This document shows, in pieces, positions 8,137 to 18,602 of a stretch of 29,002 nucleotides of DNA (the stretch's first letter is position 1; each line of letters starts with the position of its first letter). Position numbers and translations under genes: made by a program. The notes beneath the pieces were generated by a model that did not search any database, was not told where the DNA came from, and saw only the letters and a list, made by a program, of their open reading frames with translations. Source of the stretch: Cyclostephanos tholiformis (Eukaryota; Bacillariophyta; Thalassiosirophyceae; Thalassiosirales; Thalassiosiraceae); contig JALLPB010001415.1 in NCBI GenBank assembly GCA_036939975.1, positions 1 through 29,002 of the forward strand, in the 5' to 3' direction.

Positions 8137-9743
8137 ATGAAGTCATCGTTGACGACCGCACTTCCTACCTCATTACTACTGCTACCCCTGATCATCCCCG
8201 CGGCTGCGTCCGCGGCATCATCGTCCACGGTAGCTTACGCGATCGCGATGGCATTATCAAATCCGTCGTCGCCACGTCGCGGCCTCGTCGGCGCCCTGAC
8301 CCGTTCCACGTCCGGTACGGCAATGACGTCGATGCGCGGAATGACGACTACGACGAAGACGAAAACGAAAACGAAAACGACTACGTCCGATCTTAATATG
8401 TCGAGACGTAACAAGTACTCCGCCGAGTGGATCGACCTCCTCTCTCCTGAATCATACTCGTCTTCGTCGTCGTCGTCGTCGTCGTCGTCGTCTACGCTTC
8501 TACCCGGTAAGGTCCATCCACCAAGGTCGGGGGGGGTCGCGTTCGCCACCCCCGACGGTGCCGGACTCTTCGCCTTCGGGGGGTACGCCGAGGTGCCGTC
8601 TGTCGACGGCGGTGATACGCCCCCGGAGCGATACGTCGTGAACGACATGTGGCAGTTCCTACCGTACACCCCCCCACCGCGGGACGCGTGCCCGGATGGA
8701 GAATCGTCGTCGTCGTCGTCGTCGTGGGGATGGACCGAGGCATATCAAATCGGGGATCGCCGTGGGGGCGGCGAGGCGCGTTACGTTCCGCCCGCCCGAT
8801 TGGCCGCCGCGCTCGCGGTCCTGCCGCCGTCATTCAGCGATGGCGGGGGGGGGGGGGGGGTAAGGGGGGGNTCGGCGGTTGGGATCCCCAGACGCCCGGT
8901 ACCGGGGGGGTGATACTCGACGACGTGTCGATGTTGGACGTCGACGACGCGCTGGTGTGGTCCCGGTGCGTCGTCGACGACGCGAGCGTCGCGACAATAC
9001 CCGACGGACCCACGAGCAGACACGTCGCCTCTCGATTGTCGATCCGGGGGGATGACGTAAACGACGACGTCCGAGAGGACGTCATTTGCCTTCACAATCA
9101 CAGGTGCGACGATCACGTTTTCCTGCTCTCGACGACGACGACTACGACGACGACGGCCGGGCGAAACTCCGTGAGGTGGAACCGCGTGGACACGACGGGA
9201 ACCCCCCCCTCGTCCCGGGGTCTGCATTGCGCGGCGACGGTACGTCGCTCGAGGACTTTGGTGGTATTCGGCGGCGCCGCCAAGGACGGAAATATGTCCA
9301 ACGAGGCGTTCGTACTGGACGCCGATACGTGGAAGTGGACGAAGGTCGACTGCGGCAGTGGAGACGGCAGGGTCGCGCCCGTCCCGCGCGCCGGCGCCTG
9401 CCTTTGTACCCTCGACGACGACTCCGTTCTCCTCTTCGGCGGCGCCGCCCCGGGCGATGGCGGACTCGTGGGCTTGAACGACGTCTGGGTTTTAAACGTT
9501 GACGTCGAAAGCGGGAAGGGCGAGTGGGATTGCCTGATCCCTCATCGTAATTTAAACGATGCAGACGACGGCGATGGCATATTGCGTCCGCCCGGGAGGA
9601 ATGCCGCCCAGCTGGTACCAATAGATATAGACATCCTACTGCCAAAGGACATCGTTTGGAAAAGTGGATCGTCGGCGGATGACAGCGTGGAACGTCGTCA
9701 CTTTCTTCTTAATGTAAATCAAATCGATGCATTGTTGTATTGA
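8137..9743 (+). CDS. Secreted kelch-repeat protein, frame broken at a poly-G/N tract
   Basis: One gene is split into two frames by the tract at 8845-8871 (16 G, TAA, 7 G, then N). The first frame (8137 to about 8860) begins with a clear signal peptide: MKSSLTTALP, then a Leu-rich core ending PAAASAA. It then has two Ser homopolymers and kelch blade 1 (GLFAFGGYAEV...NDMWQF). The second frame (about 8872-9743) supplies blade 2 (GGWDPQTPGTGG...LDD), blade 3 (SRGLHCAATV, LVVFGGAAKDG, WKW) and blade 4 (PRAGACLCTL, VLLFGGAAPGDG, NDVWVLNV, EWDC), with the start of a fifth (GRNAAQLVPID). If N is T, the codon makes F and gives the canonical FGGWDP, so the frame error probably lies in the G-runs before it. 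The C-terminus may be incomplete. Kelch blades form a beta-propeller for protein or glycan binding. Role unknown; likely secretory pathway. Confidence 0.75.
8845..8871 (+). repeat. Poly-G tract with ambiguous base, likely sequencing or assembly error
   Basis: Sixteen G, then TAA, seven G and an N, inside the kelch gene. The protein frame shifts by one base across it. The run could also form a G-quadruplex, which would explain poor sequencing. Confidence 0.85.
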
Positions 9744-9985
9744 ATCTGCAGTTTGTTTTTCTCCGTCGTAATATCTCATTGCGCCCTGCATTTCGCAAAC
9801 TTCCTCAATAGGGCGGATGGTATCCATTTCGGATGACTTACAACGATGTCTTCCTCCTTCGCATTTCGACTGACTGTTTGGGATGATGTGTGGAAATGTG
9901 GGAAAAAATGGATGCTTCACAGATCTATGACAAAGATTATTGACACGTCTTCACACGAACATGCCTAGTTTACTGCTTTTAATAC

Positions 9986-10966
9986 TTAGAACTTAAACAC
10001 CTGCCTCGACGAATAGCCCAACGCTCCGAGTATCCCCGTTACCTCAGATTCGTTCCGTGGACCGCAAATCAACTCATACATAACAGGTGGACCACAAACG
10101 AAAATGATTACGTCCTCACCGAGGCTTGCGGGGGGCAAGTACTTGACGATTCTATCCGCGTCGATGAACCCACGCTCGCCTGCGTAATCCGACTCGGGAG
10201 GCTCGTGCGACAGCACGTCCACTCGCCTGAATTTGCCTTCGTGCGCGGCGGCCCACTTGTCAAGCATCTCCCCCCCTAGGACGTCGTCCGCGCTACGCGA
10301 TCCATACAGAAGGACGACCTCGTCAGTTTCGCTCCTCTGATCCTCCGGTCCGTCGCCCAATATGGCGTGCAATGCCTGTATCATGGGCGTTATGCCCGTG
10401 CCGCCGGCGATCATCCCAATCTTACGTTGCTTGAACGGCGCCGGGATCTTCACGTTGAAATCGATGTGCTTGAATTTCACGGTCCCCCCGATGGGCAAAT
10501 CCCTGCACATGTACCTAGATAGCCATCCGCTGTCGCCGTAATCCTTAACGAGGAGGTCGAAGCATCCATCCTGGTGATTCGCGCTTATCGGGGTGTACGG
10601 GCGTACCACGTCGACGATGTCGCCGCCCTTGTCCGCGTCCGATAACTCCGCACAAGCTAGCACGCACGCGCACGTCGTGAGGCCGAGCGGCATGTCCTCG
10701 TCGGGCAGACCGAATCGGAGGAGGTAGGACGTCCCCCCGGAACCGCAAGGGACGCGATCGAGGAGGGGGACTGACCGGAAAGTCGGGTCGAATTGACACT
10801 GGCCGGGGGGGACGAGGTTGCACACCGCCGGTCGTTCGGCTAGGATCATCGGATAGTTGTATTTGGTCATGGCGGTGGATGAAAGGAGGGATTCTATCGA
10901 GATGGGGTGGTGGCGGCGTGCTGCGAGAATATTAACGGTTGCTCGGCGGCGAGATAAGTGGAGCAT
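9986..10966 (-). CDS. NADH-cytochrome b5 reductase-like flavoprotein
   Basis: This encodes 326 residues, close to the usual size plus a leader. FAD-dependent enzymes of this family pass electrons from NAD(P)H to cytochrome b5 or similar one-electron acceptors. RPYTPIS (122-128) is the FAD-binding R-x-Y-T-x-x-S motif. GGTGITPM (188-195) is the start of the NAD-binding domain and CGPPVMYE (291-298) the nicotinamide-side Cys-Gly-Pro-Pro. The protein ends VFKF, as is typical of the family with its terminal Phe. Residues 1-32 are Arg-rich and lack acids until 25 (MLHLSRRRATVNILAARRHH), which suggests a mitochondrial presequence. A second Met at 33 (MTKYNYPM) would give a form without it. An insertion with several Cys (CACVLACAEL, 99-108) follows the first strands. 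It is convergent with the kelch gene, 242 bp away. Confidence 0.9.
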   Translation of the reverse strand: MLHLSRRRATVNILAARRHHPISIESLLSSTAMTKYNYPMILAERPAVCNLVPPGQCQFDPTFRSVPLLDRVPCGSGGTSYLLRFGLPDEDMPLGLTTCACVLACAELSDADKGGDIVDVVRPYTPISANHQDGCFDLLVKDYGDSGWLSRYMCRDLPIGGTVKFKHIDFNVKIPAPFKQRKIGMIAGGTGITPMIQALHAILGDGPEDQRSETDEVVLLYGSRSADDVLGGEMLDKWAAAHEGKFRRVDVLSHEPPESDYAGERGFIDADRIVKYLPPASLGEDVIIFVCGPPVMYELICGPRNESEVTGILGALGYSSRQVFKF

Positions 10967-11619
10967 TTTTCATGGGAACCGATAAGAGGTGATAGAGTGT
11001 AAAGTACCCCATACCTAAAGTTTCCAAAGCCATCTTTTTTTCCCACGCTCTCTCTAGGGCGGGAAAAAAAAATTGATTTGGAAACTGTAGTACTAGCCAC
11101 CTAAACTAAAAAAAATTGAGGTCTGTATCCACAACCACACCTCCCTAAACTGTATTCACAAACACCTGTACGAGATTAAAGTGGATTGTGGAACAGGTCA
11201 AACCCAACATTATGTTTTCTTACATACCTCCATTGTAGTATAATACTCTAGAATCATTTAGAACTAAATCCAATGGCCCAATAAAGTGTATCCAAATGTA
11301 GAGCTCGACCTGGTGATCATTTTACTACATGGGACTGTCTTCACACTACAGTTAGTAGCGGTGTTTTAGGTAAAAACGAAAAAACTTCGTAGGAATTAGA
11401 TACTACGTAAATTTTTGTAATTACCTTCTTTTTCCTTGCCACAACCGATCGACCGAAGCTCCGTAAAGCGCGATAAAAAAGAACCAACGCTGAGAATTTT
11501 TCCGCTGCACCGATATTGGTGCAATAATTCACATTCCCCTTTGGAGCTCCTACTAGTGCTCTTTTTTGGAGCAAGACGCGTCGCCTCCTCATCGTGCTAC
11601 ATCCCCAAAAGAGCACTAG
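10967..11619. other. Intergenic tract upstream of the reductase gene
   Basis: No gene seen. It contains a long imperfect hairpin at 11019-11086 and AT-rich sequence leading into the transposon-type ORF. No terminal inverted repeat for that ORF could be found here by eye. Confidence 0.5.
11019..11086. repeat. Long inverted repeat, 26-bp arms, 16-nt loop
   Basis: Left arm 11019-11044 runs from AGTTTCCAAA to a T-run and CCC. Right arm 11061-11086 runs from GGG and an A-run to TTTGGAAACT. They pair at 23 of 26 positions. The hairpin lies 53-120 bp upstream of the reductase start, in its probable promoter or 5' UTR. It could be a small foldback element or a regulatory structure. Confidence 0.8.
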
Positions 11620-14600
11620 ATGAGTAATAGCAGGAGTACCAAAACAATATCTTCTGAAACCAGCGCTGTGGTGGCATCAGCCGATTTATTACATTGGCAA
11701 GGCATATTTGCCACCTTTCTGAAGGATGCATCGGCTGCACTCAGCCGTCCTCACTTCTACCTCATCCAGGCAAATGGCTGGCAAAGCCTTTGCTTACTGG
11801 CTGGCGTTTCGACATCAATATACAGCCAATTACTCCTCAAATGCAAGCTTGTTTTTATCAGAACAATGAGTGATGGTTCGAGAGCTGTTCGGTTAGATAG
11901 GGAGGAGTGGAGTGCATTTATGGTTCGGCATGGGCTGGGGGGAAATTGTGGATCAGAGAGCTGTGTTGAATTAACAGATGCGCGTATAAATGTGAATGCA
12001 ATCGAGAGAGCCGCATCCACCAACAATCAAATTGAAAAGGTGAAGAAGAAGATGTGGGTGCTTAGGGTGGGGCAAATACCTGCAGGTGAAAGGCCCCCCT
12101 CAAACACAGCAATCAACAATTGCCAAGAGCCACCACGAATCACCCGCGCTATGAGACAGGCCAAATTGTGTCTCATCAACTCGACAATCAACTTGTTGAT
12201 CGATGAGTCAATGATACTAGATGTTGTGGCTGTTGAGGACTGGGTCTTGATGAGAGCCACATCAACTGATGTGGATCGTATTGCTGCAGGAGCTACGAGG
12301 AAGCATGGGGATGACATCAGTCTGCCGTCAACACCACCCGTTGAAAGACCCACCGACACCGCCTCTAACGAATTGCCAACATACACCATGCTCATCGATG
12401 AAATGTCTACTGACACCCACTTACATCTGGACTTCCCAATTCTGTCGTCCTTAAATCCTTGTTTGTTGCACCGCGGAAGACGTGTTGTTAATGGAGTTGA
12501 CCTAGACAGCCAGTTGTTTCAAGGCATGATTGACGAGTTGGTGAAACTGTGCATCAAACTGGATGAGCCATTACAATTTCAATACAGTAACGGTAAACAT
12601 GGCATTCGGTTGATCAAGCTACCTATGTCAAAGAGCAACAGTGGTATAGTAACTCCCAATATTAAAAAATGCATCGATGAAATGCTCTCGATATTCGTCG
12701 ATGACAACGATAGAGATGGTGCCAATGATGTTGTTGTCGATATGTTACTTGATTATCTTCTCAAGAATGAAAGAACAAAGCTCATGGAGAAATTGCGCGA
12801 GAGGAAGATGGTTCCAAAAGTAATGGACGAGTATGACTGTGCAGCTCTATTGGATGAGTCCAGCATCAAAATATGGCAATGGAGAAAGATACAACAGTGT
12901 TTGAAAGTATTTATGGATATAAAACAAGTAGACATGTCAGAAAACCGCATGCATGCATTAGGCATTGACCATGGAGAGATCATGCATGGCACCTACTACT
13001 ACACTGATCCAACTAATCCAAGCAAAGTTAAGGAAGAAGTCCGGTATTGGACAAAGGATCCCTGCTACGAATTCATTCAGACGCTACAAACTACAATCAA
13101 TGGTTGTAATCTCAATCCATCGGATGTTGATTACATTCACATCGTCCATGGTGGAGATCACGGAAAGAATAAGTTTCGTTTTGTCTCTAAGTTGATAGTG
13201 TGCATGAAGAATGGAAAGTTGTACAGTCAGGTATTTGGACTTGCAGATGTGGCATGCAGAAAAGATCATGCTATCATTCTAGAGAATACTTGCATGCCAT
13301 TGATCATGAAGGGGATCGATACTATTGAAGCGAGTGACATAGTATTTTCATATGCATCCAACGCTGATGATGGAGAGCTCATTATTGACCTGGATCAATC
13401 AAACAGCCTGGATCAATCAAACAGGCATGCCAGCAGCTTTTCAATTAAACCAATATCATTCCTTGCTGGCGATTTGGCTTTCCTTGCAGTCACCATGGGA
13501 AAGGAAAACTACAGCTCGTCTTGGTGCAATTGGTGTAGGCTTTCAAAAGCCGAGTGGCAGAACAAATGTCATGTCAGCACAGATATGCTATGGGACATCC
13601 ATCAGATTAACATTCAAGCTGATTGTAATATTCAAAATGGCTTCACTGATGCACGGATGATGGGAGTACGATCGTCCCCCATGTCAACAATCCCATTCTG
13701 TAGAATCATTTTCTCTGGATTGCATGCTGAGATTGGCATTGGCAATAGAATCATCAAGCACCTCGAAGAGTTTATCGATATCGATGTGGAGAATATATCC
13801 CATGAAGAATTCCAGCTACGTGCTTCACAAACATCATCCAATCATACTATCAAAAGTCTCAGAGATCTAAAGGCAGTATGGACAAAATCCCCAGACGGTG
13901 GGCGACTATTGCAGATGAAAAAAGGTAGGATCAAAAGATTAGAATCTGTGCTACAACATCAGGGTCTGAATGCATCAACAATAGCGAACAATTCTGCAGA
14001 ATTAGACTCATTGAACAATGAGGTCATCACCTTAATTGCCATTCAAGAAGGCTATACCAAACAGATCAGCCAAATGGACAAACATCTCAAAGTTGTCAAT
14101 TCACGCTTAGATGTATTGACCAAGAGTTGAAGAAGTGGTGAACAGTCGGTGTACACCGCGGTTGACAAGATATTCCAGTCGATTGGTGCCAATCGCACAC
14201 ATTATTTTGGACGTGCATCTGAAGGTGTGGACATTAGAAAGATCATGGGAAAGTCTGATGATTTATTTGGTGTTGGTGGAATGATTCGACAAAAGTTGTT
14301 GGTCAATGTCGTTGACTCTGATAAAGAAGTGATGGTGAATAAGACGTGTGATGATGTCGGACTTGCATTTAAACTGTGGGATGGTGTCTTTTCTGCTATT
14401 CATTCATCAAACCCAACCGTTCAACATTGTATAGACACCCAAGAACGAATAGACAAAGCAATGATTCAGATCAGATACATGGGATACAGTGTAACACCAA
14501 AAATGCATGGAATGGAAACTCACATAGTGACACAGATGAGAAGTATAGCCGGCGGGATTGGGAAGCTCATGGAGCATTGGATTGAGCAATATCATCAAAC

Positions 14601-14970
14601 TGGTTTTAGATTTGACTTGGCTTATTGTCGTGTCGGATCACTGATCGGACAAGCTGCAATTCGATCAAGCTGCGAAAAGAGATCACGCAATCCACGTGTT
14701 CAATTGAACAAGCAGCTGTTAGAAAAAGCCTTTGTTGGAAGAAGAAAGAAAAAGAGAGCAGCAATTAAGAGTGAAGAAGAGAAAATGCGTATAAAGCTTG
14801 AAAGAAGAGAGCATGCACTTGCTGAGATTTCAGCTACCGTTGAGTTGGATAGGAAAGAAGCTATCCTAGCAAAGCTGAAAGTAGAGGAGGATATGGAGGA
14901 TATTGATGAGCTCGAGGATTTGGAAAGCAAATTGTTGGGCAGCATGGAAATTGAAATACCAACCTCCTAA
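11620..14970 (+). pseudogene. Giant transposon-type ORF interrupted by one in-frame TGA
   Basis: Codons run in one frame from ATG 11620 to the stop at 14968-14970 (1,116 residues), apart from a TGA at 14128-14130. The first part is 836 residues; the second resumes in the same frame with no length change. Visible features include VHGGDHGKNKFRF (about 506-518) and AGDLAFLAV followed by a W-C-x2-W-C knuckle near SWCNWCRLSKAEW (about 638-650). SGLHAEIGIGN and EEFIDIDVE come next, and then a long coiled coil either side of the TGA. VTPKMHGMETH, then GIGKLMEHWIEQYHQTG, sits in the second part, ending with a basic RRKKKRA and an acidic coiled coil. The spaced acidic motifs, CxxC and late H/E-rich motif resemble transposase-type proteins of eukaryotic DNA transposons. 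I cannot name the superfamily. Codon use is AT-rich compared with the neighbours. Confidence 0.65.
13389..13424 (+). repeat. Exact 18-bp tandem duplication in the transposon ORF
   Basis: CCTGGATCAATCAAACAG occurs twice head to tail (13389-13406 and 13407-13424), giving the peptide repeat LDQSNSLDQSN. The copies are identical, so the duplication is recent. Confidence 0.9.
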
Positions 14971-15906
14971 TCCTAAAATTGTCACCGGTTGATTATTGCA
15001 TTTTGGGGGCCATTGCTCACGAACTGCTCTTCTGTACCCACACATAACTTAAACATTTTTTTCGTGATTTCTGGTGTGGGGTGGTATGTCGATCCCAACC
15101 AGCCATGCCTCCCCACCACCTCACCATCTTGCCTGCCCCCCCTGATCCGGCAGTGACATTGATGAAGATGATTGTTGATCGTGCAAACCCCCTCAACCAC
15201 TGCTCTTCTGTACCCCCAAAAAACTCCAACTATTTTTTCATGATTTCTGGTGTGGGGTGGTCAGCAGTCAATGCCAACGTGACAAACCACCCCAACACCT
15301 TACCATCTTGCCTACTTCCCCTCATCCGTCAGTGACATCAATGCAGATGATTGTTGAGTTTGCCAACCCCCTAAACCACTCATACTTACCTGCTGTCTGT
15401 TTATGATGTAAAAAATCATACTCAGTGTAGGAGGGAAGGAAATAAATGGATGGATCAAGGGAGGGGAGCCGCGGCCTTTGCCAGTATTGGGCGCCGGAAC
15501 CAGACGCCCAATTCGGCATCTTGGGCGTTTTTCTGGAGTGATTTTTGGTCGAGTTATGCCCGACAGAAGCTGAGGGGGGACGCCGTACGGTAGTGGGTTC
15601 GGCCATTTTCGGAGTTGTTCGGAGTTGTGAGAGCGTCCGTGGCCAACAAATTCTGACGCTCGAGCACTTCCTCGCCAAAACTCCAAAAAGCGAGTGATGA
15701 ACTTAAACGCGTAGTATTGTTTTTACATACGCGTCTAGTACCAGAGGGCATGAAAAAAAATTGGCGCGAAGAAGACTAACCTATGTGTTCATCGGATGCC
15801 ATCGCGGGGGTCAAAAATTGCATCGACACACCAAAAAAATCATTGGTGCACATGTAGGTTTATCTTTCATTGACTTCACATTGTTTATTCTGTTCCAACA
15901 CTATAC
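14971..15906. other. Repeat-bearing tract between two transposon remnants
   Basis: It holds the tandem repeats at 15023-15377 and a GC-richer block (about 15455-15700). In that block ATTGGGCG (15486-15493) pairs with CGCCCAAT (15505-15512), and GCCCAA (15506-15511) pairs with TTGGGC (15521-15526), which precedes GTTTTT. Minus-strand ORFs cross the block but have no recognisable domain and overlap each other in different frames, so I do not call a gene. Confidence 0.5.
15023..15377 (+). repeat. Two ~177-bp tandem repeat units
   Basis: Unit A is 15023-15198 and unit B 15199-15377. Both begin ACTGCTCTTCTGTACCC, share ATGATTTCTGGTGTGGGGTGGT-type, ACCATCTTGCCT and CAGTGACAT segments, and end AACCCCCT[C/A]AACC. 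A third copy starts at 15378 (ACT) but does not continue. They begin 53 bp after the transposon ORF ends and may be its subterminal repeats. Confidence 0.8.
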
Positions 15907-17860
15907 ATGCAGTTGCCCAACATGCCAAAGAAGAGTGCTGTGCATCAGAAAATGGTCGATGTGGCCATGCAGATCCTCGAGACCACTACTGGTATCAAGT
16001 TTCCACAGGCCGTGATTTTGGCTAGATTTTCAAAGCAGGACATTGCCAACGAAACCATCCACCGGATGATTTGTCGTCACTTTGAGGCAAAGCAGAAAAC
16101 AACGCATCATCATGCCCTAACCATTTGCGACATTTAATTCTCTGCCAATGGTTCGGATTTATCTCCCTTAACTGGAGATGACGAGCATATGATGGCCACA
16201 ATGCTCACTAAAGTGCCGACAGAACCTATGAACCCAAAGCCGAAGCAGAAACAAATAAGGGCAACGGCATCTGCTGTCCAGCAAAGATGCATTGATGATC
16301 AAGCTTTATAAAAGCACAAGTCAGATGCACACAAGGCAGCTGTGCACCTCTGGGATTCTGAGAGGAAGAAGCCGGATGGCATGTCCATATGTAAAGTTTG
16401 TGACGCAATCAAGGCAAAGTATGAAACATGCTCGGGCATCACCACGATCTCATGGTGCACTATGCAGGGACTCATCAACACTTCCCCAATGAAAATGATT
16501 TTTATGCTAGGCTTTCTCCAGCCTGATCCCAATTAGCCAGATAATGCATGTGTGGGCAATGATTCAAGGAAGAAAATGATCTTGATGTTGGCAAAAATGT
16601 TTGATGTCCAAATGGTCGCATCGATGGAAGTTTTTAATTGCATAGTTCATGATATAGCAATCGCCATCAAAGCGGCAAAACTAAATTGTGCTGAGGTTTG
16701 ATGCATCTGTTTGATGACTTACCAAAATTTGAATCTATGGTTTGACAGCTGGGAGGTGTTTGTTGTGGAATATGGCTTTGCAACAATCAACGAAAATGGC
16801 AAGGTAATTTTTGAAAAAAAATGTTTGCATGAATCATAAATTTAGATGAGTCATGTCTGTCTCTGATGGTAGTAATGGAAATTGTGGTGGCCGCCCAACT
16901 GCAACGTACTACAATGTACGATTCCCCCAGCTTGGGAAAGCGACATCAAAGTCCGCGCTTACAACGACAATGATTAGCAGGAGTACTGCAGCTGGTGAGC
17001 CACTTCCTCCCCATTTCCAATTTCAGACTTCCATGCAGACAGCTGAGGCTGAAGCACTTCGAATCGAAACAATTTGCTACATGCTGAATGTCCAGGGAAC
17101 ATTTGGGCATAAGTCCAAGCAGTCATTCCCCATCTTGCTTGGTCTAAATAAGAAGGGGGGAATAGACGACAATGAATTGTTCAAGTATTTGCAAAAATCG
17201 ATAATGAAATTATTCCCCGATGCCACTCCTGTGAAAGGACAATGGGTTGTAATTAAATGTGACAGTGGCCCAGGAAGACTTGACCCCACCCTCCTTGCGT
17301 ACCTCCACTACCATGGCTTCATACTTTACCCTGGTGTTCCCAACACAACTGTGGTTATGCAGGAGATGGACCATTCCAGTCCGCCATCTGCACTAACCTT
17401 CAGCTCATCATTGATGAGCACATCACTGTGGACAAGCCTAAGACTCTCTTGCCATGGATCATTGGACTCATTGTATTTGGTGGGGAGGATCCGGAAACAG
17501 GGTTGATTGTTGGGTCAGCTTTTCAGCGAGGGTTTTCCCGTGAGCAGAATGACAAGGCATGGGAAAAAGTTGGAGCAGTCCCACTCACCCGGAGATGCCT
17601 ACAGAGTCCAAAGGTCCATCGCTCAATTGGGGATGGAGACAATGATCAGCAGGCACCAATTACCTACAATGTGTTGTCACTGGAGGGGCTACAATGGCGA
17701 CATGATGAAAGTCATGCGAAAGCCCGTCGAATGCACCAACATTGTTACCAAACCCCACACACAAGAGAGGATTGAATTGTTGAGTCAGGCAAAGGCTCAT
17801 GGCAACATCGTTGAACTTGCCACAACCGGTGGCATCCATTTCACCGTGAAAGAATACGCT
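15907..17860 (+). pseudogene. Decayed DDE-type transposase (Tc1/mariner-pogo-like)
   Basis: Fragments in order across frames and stops include an N-terminal helix-turn-helix-like piece (MPKKSAVHQK to RFSKQDIANETIHRM, 15922-16137), then SICKVCDAIKAKYETC and NTSPMKM (about 16380-16500). SDGSNGNCGGRP starts the best-kept part (16853-17380). There GQWVVIKCDSGPGR and GFILYPGVPNTTVVMQEMD match the second Asp and the following P-N-T-T-x-x-x-Q-x-x-D of the DDE_1 endonuclease fold. A frameshift near 17370 leads to LIIDEHITVDKPKTLLPWI and GGEDPETGLIVGSAF, and another near 17690 leads to GYNGDMMKVMRKPVECTNIV and GNIVELATTGGIHFT. The catalytic core is broken, so it is inactive. A sulfur- and metal-type alternative is not suggested. 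Superfamily assignment is moderate. Confidence 0.65.
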
Positions 17861-18602
17861 CACGGGCGTACGATACGACGAATACCTAGATAACTTGAGG
17901 TAGATCGGAGTATACATGTGAGAAAGAATCGGGCGAGAAACCCGAATCACTCCGGCTACTCAACGGAGATGACCATCTGACATTCGTACGTAGACAATAC
18001 CGAAAAGGGATCGTGCGAATTAGACTGACGTGGTGGCAGCGCGTGTACTTTCTGGTAAAAAGCTTCGCATAGGTGTCAACTAAAAAGCACAACCAGAAGT
18101 GCGGCGATGCACGGCGTTTTGACCTTCATAATTATTATTCTTTTAGACTTAATCCTATCTAATTTGACTGAATAGCACGGGCCATCTTTGACGATGGTGA
18201 CCGATGCGGCCACGGCCATTAGTCTACCGTAGTGACCATTTTAACTCAAATATGACGCTGTGTACGACCTGGGGGTGTAGAAAAACTCCAAAAACACCCC
18301 TGTTTTGGGGAGGGGTGACAGGGTTCCTCGGTACAGTCCTACAAATTCCAGTCTTGTAAATACGACATCGGTCGTATTTTCAAGGAAACGCGGTAGTTCG
18401 CACTAACGGCTACCTGCAACACAACATGGAAGTGGCGGGAAAACGTGAGCCTGACATCACACAACATGCACCCCGCCCCTATCACATCTCCTATTCTCGC
18501 GTGTCTACCTGCAAACCGCAAATAATCATTCCCATTCACAATCGAGAGGCGATCGCTGCCACTGTTCTTGTCACTTGCGCCGTCAGCCTCCAAATCACAA
18601 AG
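17861..18602. other. Intergenic tract upstream of the PsbQ-like gene
   Basis: No gene is supported, although the PsbQ frame stays open back to 18426. Small hairpins occur at TCGGG/CCCGA (about 17928-17944) and CTCCG/CGGAG (about 17950-17968). A GGGGTGT/ACACCCC pair lies at about 18272-18299. The last 100 bases serve as promoter or 5' UTR. Confidence 0.45.

Noticed and set aside
7561..8228. Several 70-145-residue ORFs on both strands
   Set aside because: They consist of poly-Arg, poly-Asp, poly-Ser or poly-Cys from CGT/CGA microsatellites and overlap one another in different frames.
8860..8891. 32-nt GT-AG intron in the kelch gene
   Set aside because: Much shorter than the 76-156-bp introns of this window, and it would remove the kelch FGGWDP; a G-run miscount is more likely.
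14128..14130. TGA as selenocysteine in the transposon ORF
   Set aside because: The context (TKS-stop-RSG) has no Cys-type motif and I saw no SECIS-like structure; decay is simpler.
15505..15532. Hairpin followed by T-run as a terminator
   Set aside because: Bacterial-type terminators do not apply to a nuclear diatom genome, and no RNA gene ends here.
15312..15751. Overlapping minus-strand ORFs of 65-124 residues
   Set aside because: Three frames are open at once over a GC-rich, hairpin-bearing block; no domain; probably repeat DNA.
17925..17970. Two small stem-loops as a tRNA
   Set aside because: No T-loop consensus, acceptor stem or box B could be found.
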